Source of the DNA: Chitinophaga pinensis
GTDB taxonomy: Bacteria; Bacteroidota; Bacteroidia; M30B66
DNA length: 35,980 nt
Assembly: GCA_945883545.1 (NCBI GenBank)
Contig: CAMCXT010000030.1
Location: 1 to 35,980, forward strand
Direction: 5' to 3'
In this document: piece by piece, positions 32,975-35,980 of the stretch
How positions within the stretch are numbered: the first letter of the stretch is position 1
Layout: the number at the start of each line of letters is the position of its first letter
Translations under genes and position numbers: made by a program
The notes under the pieces: model-generated
The model's database searches: none
The model's input: the letters and a program-made list of their open reading frames with translations, nothing else
Told to the model about the DNA's origin: nothing

Positions 32975-32982
32975 CGAAGCTA
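32975..32982 (-). promoter_or_regulatory. Candidate -7 element of murB
   Basis: On the - strand TAGCTTCG, five of six fixed bases of TAnnTTTG, ending 5 bases (CGGAT) before the ATG at 32969. Confidence 0.35.
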
Positions 32983-33032
32983 AGAAGAAGCTTACAGTGG
33001 TTTGTTGGAAACGTAGAGAATTTTCAACAAGA

Positions 33033-33575
33033 TCAATTCACCGTTTCACTGGAAGTTGAGGCAGAAACAATTGGCCTTTTTCTAATCAAAATGCTCAAAA
33101 CTATACTCAAACTAAGACAAACTGCTAATGCAAAAACGAAAGCTGAAGCGAGGTAAGAAATTGCCTCATAGCTTTTTCTAATTGCGTCTTCACGAATCAT
33201 TAGTGTATTAGCATCTAATTGTGAATCACGAATGATTTTTATCTCATTTTCTTGCTTGAGAAGCAAAAAGGTTGGATTAACAGCGCCAATGTAGAGCCAA
33301 ACGAACAATGGACTTGTAAGCGATACGGCAGCCGTCACAATTGAACTAGAACGCAAGCTTTCGATAAATGTAATAGAACCTTGCTGATGTTTATCGCGCT
33401 TATGTTTTAAGTTAAAATAAATGCCAGTGAGTGGAATTAGGATTATTAACCAAAAAAACAATGGCTGTAAACCGAGATATTTACCATGCAGCCCAAGTAG
33501 GTTCTCTAGTAATAACCAAAGAAATCCGCCAAAAGCAATTAAAATCCCATTCCGAACTTCTAATGATATTTGCAT
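33033..33575 (-). CDS. Small integral membrane protein, DUF4199-like
   Basis: A 180-residue protein with four predicted membrane helices (residues about 8-27, 37-56, 77-98, 143-167) and a charged loop between helices 3 and 4 (about 105-140, QENEIKIIRDSQLDANTLMI). The layout, with a conserved-looking Gly/Phe-rich first helix and a long loop before the last helix, is like DUF4199 proteins of Bacteroidota, of unknown function; I am not certain of the family. It ends 63 bases upstream of murB in the same direction, and the start is the ATG at 33575. Confidence 0.75.
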   Translation of the reverse strand: MQISLEVRNGILIAFGGFLWLLLENLLGLHGKYLGLQPLFFWLIILIPLTGIYFNLKHKRDKHQQGSITFIESLRSSSIVTAAVSLTSPLFVWLYIGAVNPTFLLLKQENEIKIIRDSQLDANTLMIREDAIRKSYEAISYLASAFVFALAVCLSLSIVLSILIRKRPIVSASTSSETVN

Positions 33576-33730
33576 AATAGTATTGGGTTAAAGGTAGGTA
33601 GTTTTGATATAAAATGATATCAATGGTTTTCCCCTTTCACAGTATTTCGTGTGTTATTATTATGTAACATCATGAAAGTTAAATATTTATGTTTTGCGGT
33701 TGATGCTATGTAACTTATCTAAACTCCTCT

Positions 33731-33738
33731 TACCTTCG
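33731..33738 (+). promoter_or_regulatory. Candidate -7 element of the glycosyltransferase gene at 33743
   Basis: TACCTTCG, five of six fixed bases of TAnnTTTG, followed by four bases (TCGC) and the ATG at 33743, again implying a leaderless mRNA. Confidence 0.4.
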
Positions 33739-33742
33739 TCGC

Positions 33743-34870
33743 ATGCAGGTAATTGTAACTGTAAGCAATGATTTGTGCACTGACCAAAGAGTGCAGAAGG
33801 TTTGTAAAAGCTTAATAGATCGTGGACATTCTGTTAGGCTGATTGGTCGTGTTCTTCCTGCGAGTTTGCCGCTCCATTTGCCTTACCAAACCAAGAGATT
33901 CAAATTGTGGTTCAACACTGGGCCACTTTTTTATATAAATTTGAATCTGAGGCTCTTTTTTTATTTGTTGTTTGCTCGCTGCGATGCCATCCATTCGAAT
34001 GACCTCGATACTTTGTTGCCATCTTGGTTGGTAGCTGGAATGCGGCGAAAATTGTTGGTTTACGATACCCACGAATATTTCACCGGTGTGCCCGAATTGC
34101 AGAAAAGACCGCTTGTTCGTGGAATTTGGACATTCATTGAGGGATTCATTTTTCCCAAATTGAAGCGCGTAATTACTGTGAATGATTCGATTGCTAACTT
34201 GTATCAGAACCGTTATGGAAATACTGAAATTCAGGTTATTCGGAACATTCCTAATGCTGAAGTTAACATCGTTGCCAACAAAGAATTTTTAACCGTTTTC
34301 CCTCCGGGGAAGTTTAGAATCATCCTGCAAGGCAATGGCATTAACATAGACAGAGGAGGGGAGGAAGCCGTTGAAATGATGAAATGGCTGGATCGTGCAG
34401 TGCTCATTATTGCTGGAAATGGAGATGTTATACAGCAATTGAAAGAAAATGTTATTGCCGAACAGTTGGAAGAACGTGTGATTTTCATGCCGCGAATGCC
34501 ATACAATGAGCTACTTGGCTTGACTCAATTGTGCGATTTGGGCTTAACTCTAGATAAAGACACGAATATCAATTACCGCTTTAGTTTACCTAACAAGTTG
34601 TTTGATTATTTGCGTGCTGGAATTCCTGTTTTAGCTTCGGATTTATCAGAAGTTCGGAAAATCGTTGAAACATATCATACAGGTTGGATAGTTGATAAGG
34701 TTGATCCTCAGTTAATGGCCGATCAAATAAATGAATTGATTGATAACCCAGATGTTTATTTGAAGGTTAAAGCAAATCTCGCAGAAGCATCCAATCAATT
34801 GTCGTGGGAAAAAGAATGTCAGGTTTTAGATAAATGGTACAGTGCAGGAAGCTTGTTAACTGCATTGTAA
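33743..34870 (+). CDS. GT4-family glycosyltransferase
   Basis: A 375-residue GT-B enzyme. N-terminal half: MQVIVTVSNDLCTDQRVQKV, then AIHSNDLDTLLPSWLVAG and VYDTHEYFTGVPELQ. C-terminal half: FRIILQGNGINIDRGGEEAV, VIFMPRMPYNELLGLTQ, and SLPNKLFDYLRAGIPVLASD, the donor-binding region. The type with a VYDTHE motif is common for wall or capsule GTs. It stands alone, divergent from the DUF4199-like gene, with its own promoter. The substrate is not readable. Confidence 0.92.
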   Translation: MQVIVTVSNDLCTDQRVQKVCKSLIDRGHSVRLIGRVLPASLPLHLPYQTKRFKLWFNTGPLFYINLNLRLFFYLLFARCDAIHSNDLDTLLPSWLVAGMRRKLLVYDTHEYFTGVPELQKRPLVRGIWTFIEGFIFPKLKRVITVNDSIANLYQNRYGNTEIQVIRNIPNAEVNIVANKEFLTVFPPGKFRIILQGNGINIDRGGEEAVEMMKWLDRAVLIIAGNGDVIQQLKENVIAEQLEERVIFMPRMPYNELLGLTQLCDLGLTLDKDTNINYRFSLPNKLFDYLRAGIPVLASDLSEVRKIVETYHTGWIVDKVDPQLMADQINELIDNPDVYLKVKANLAEASNQLSWEKECQVLDKWYSAGSLLTAL

Positions 34871-35019
34871 AATGTTAAAGAAATATTCCGTCTGATTCAG
34901 GTTGTTCTTCAAGTCGGATTTATTTTAAATTGCTTTTGAATTGATCTAGCATGTTTTCAGTAAGAAAAATAGAAATCTAAATAGCTTAATTTCGCAAGAA
35001 TCATTTGAATAGATTGAAC

Positions 35020-35562
35020 ATGAATAAAATTCTATCTGCCACATTTTCTGTAGTCCTGATTTTCTTATTGTCTATATTCTTTTCCTTTCAAACGCCTTCT
35101 GAATGGTTTTTAGGGGGAAATGCAGCTAAAAGCTATCAGATGGGAAAAGACCTTTCGACAAAGGATGGAACTGTGGTTTATCATTTAAAATCTGTCGATT
35201 CATTGATTACCGGTTTTGGTACGGTGATGAATTACATGGATCCAAAGCCCTTTTTGGGGAAGCGCGTTCGAATGACCGGTATGCTAAAAACATTAGATAT
35301 TAAGGATTGGTCAGGATTTTGGCTTCGTATAGATGAAAAAGATTCTAGACTACCTCTGGGTTTCGACAATATGCATGACGGCAGAACAGATCGATCTATC
35401 AGAGGTACTACAGATTGGAATCGTTATGAAATTATTCTGGATGTGCCCAAAGAATCTTTCAAAATGGCTTATGGTGGAATGATTTCAGGTGTTGGCCAAA
35501 TTTGGTTTAAGGATATCAAATTTGAAATAATTGACAAGTCTATTCGAATTACTGGTCGCTAA
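35020..35562 (+). CDS. Exported protein of unknown function, possible sugar-binding beta-sandwich
   Basis: A 180-residue protein. Start at ATG 35020, opening a signal peptide or anchor (MNKILSATFSVVLIFLLSIF then FSFQ); a TTG at 35005 is less likely. The mature part is beta-rich with aromatic residues at regular places: FLGKRVRMTGMLKTLDIKDW, GFWLRIDEKDSRLPLGFDNM, RGTTDWNRYEIILDVPKES, and GQIWFKDIKFEII at the end. This pattern recalls galactose-binding-like jelly-roll modules found alone or fused to other domains. No catalytic motif. A 5/6 promoter match (TAATTTCG) is at 34987-34994. Confidence 0.78.
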   Translation: MNKILSATFSVVLIFLLSIFFSFQTPSEWFLGGNAAKSYQMGKDLSTKDGTVVYHLKSVDSLITGFGTVMNYMDPKPFLGKRVRMTGMLKTLDIKDWSGFWLRIDEKDSRLPLGFDNMHDGRTDRSIRGTTDWNRYEIILDVPKESFKMAYGGMISGVGQIWFKDIKFEIIDKSIRITGR

Positions 35563-35830
35563 TTCGTATTTAATTGTAATGCTAATAAACACATACATAT
35601 ATATGTAACATGGTTAATTAGTTGAGCCTTCTTTGATTAATCCAATGGTCTATTTTTATTTATATTAATTAAGAATAATGTCGAGTGTGAATAATGTAAG
35701 TCAAATCGACATTTTGTGTAATGACTATTTCATTACAAATTCACTCCTTTGATATGTTATTGTGAGTGATTATTCAATTTGATTGAAGCCGTATTTCACT
35801 GCTTAAATGCAAGTTTTAAGTCTTTTTAAT
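35563..35830. other. AT-rich gap before the insertion sequence end
   Basis: About 270 AT-rich bases without an open frame. The only structure is a small inverted repeat, ACATA (35591-35595) and TATGT (35602-35606). No terminator is apparent. Confidence 0.45.
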
Positions 35831-35870
35831 GCACACCCGTCCAAGACGTTTTAAATTAGGGTAAAAAAAT

Positions 35871-35931
35871 GGAGTTGGTCCAGATAAATCTGGTATGTTT
35901 GATTTACGACAAAAAAACAAAAACCAACTCC
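35871..35931 (+). repeat. Nested hairpin upstream of the transposase start
   Basis: GGAGTTGGT (35871-35879) pairs perfectly with ACCAACTCC (35923-35931). Inside, CCAGA (35880-35884) pairs with TCTGG (35889-35893) around a 4-base loop. The outer stem ends 3 bases before the ATG, so it could hide the start codon of read-through mRNA, a known way to keep transposase low. Confidence 0.65.
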
Positions 35932-35934
35932 GGA

Positions 35935-35980
35935 ATGAAGATCACATTATTTGCTCAGATATTCCAAAAAATCAAGCGAG
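35935..35980 (+). CDS. Transposase N-terminus, 3' end outside window
   Basis: Only 15 codons are visible: MKITLFAQIFQKIKR. The F-x-Q-I/L-hydrophobic pattern at the start is typical of IS4-type transposases of Bacteroidota, which continue with a segment of the form SKGF-x-SW-x-HLV. The frame is open to the window edge. The call rests on this short stretch plus the hairpin, so it is tentative. Confidence 0.5.
   Translation, partial: MKITLFAQIFQKIKR

Larger units (their letters stand above)
35832..35980 (+). mobile_element. Probable left end of an insertion sequence (IS4-like), cut by the window edge
   Basis: The sequence changes from AT-rich gap to a block starting near CACACCCGTCCAAGACG, followed by a nested hairpin (35871-35931) and, after 3 bases, a start codon whose product looks like the N-terminus of an IS4-type transposase. 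The exact terminus is uncertain; the right end, the second inverted repeat and the target duplication are outside the window. Confidence 0.5.

Noticed and set aside
33005-33032. Hairpin after the DUF4199-like gene (GTTGAAAA/TTTCCAAC on -)
   Set aside because: The pairing is imperfect and is not followed by a T-run, so I do not call it a terminator.
1-35980. CRISPR array, tRNA or rRNA genes, plasmid origin
   Set aside because: I saw no regularly spaced repeats, no tRNA T-loop pattern with a fold, and no rRNA-like stretch.

Overview
The window looks like a chromosomal segment of a Bacteroidota bacterium, most likely a Flavobacteriales relative. Three things support this. Two secreted proteins carry Por-type (T9SS) C-terminal sorting domains. 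Promoter-like sites follow the Bacteroidota form TAnnTTTG rather than TATAAT, and Shine-Dalgarno sequences are absent. The families present (RES/Xre toxin-antitoxin, YwqK/MORN-type proteins, a TonB C-terminal-domain protein, a DbpA-domain DEAD-box helicase) and the AT-rich intergenic DNA also fit. The species cannot be named from the sequence.

Left part (1-16.5 kb): the 3' end of a sensor histidine kinase and an ATP-dependent DNA ligase on +; RNase P RNA (rnpB) on -, packed against a 1000-residue secreted CotH-type protein; a YwqK/TonB-domain protein; a DEAD-box RNA helicase (+) that shares a bidirectional terminator with a secreted subtilisin-like protease (-); a RES/Xre toxin-antitoxin pair; a lipoprotein; mnmA with a MORN-like protein; and a secreted M23 peptidase.

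Middle part (16.6-26.8 kb): one long + strand run. It starts with a coiled-coil protein, ZapA and RNase Y and continues, with mostly overlapping start and stop codons, into a surface polysaccharide operon: O-antigen ligase/polymerase, flippase, three GT4-like glycosyltransferases, a second O-antigen ligase-like protein and a GT2 glycosyltransferase. A DegT-family sugar aminotransferase with its own promoter and terminator follows.

Right part (28.3-36 kb): an unusual 750-base stretch without a gene, rich in small hairpins and ending in a possible pseudoknot; a YbaB/EbfC protein whose end overlaps a convergent glycosyltransferase; a second glycosyltransferase; MurB; a small membrane protein; another glycosyltransferase (+); a small exported protein of unknown role; and, at the edge, what looks like the left end of an insertion sequence with an IS4-like transposase start.

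Together the genes point to envelope biology: polysaccharide synthesis and export, peptidoglycan synthesis and division, and T9SS secretion, mixed with RNA housekeeping (RNase P, RNase Y, MnmA, helicase). The two signals I consider most worth following are the structured gene-free stretch at 28.35-29.1 kb and a repeated promoter arrangement that puts the -7 box 4-5 bases before the start codon of seven genes, which implies leaderless mRNAs.
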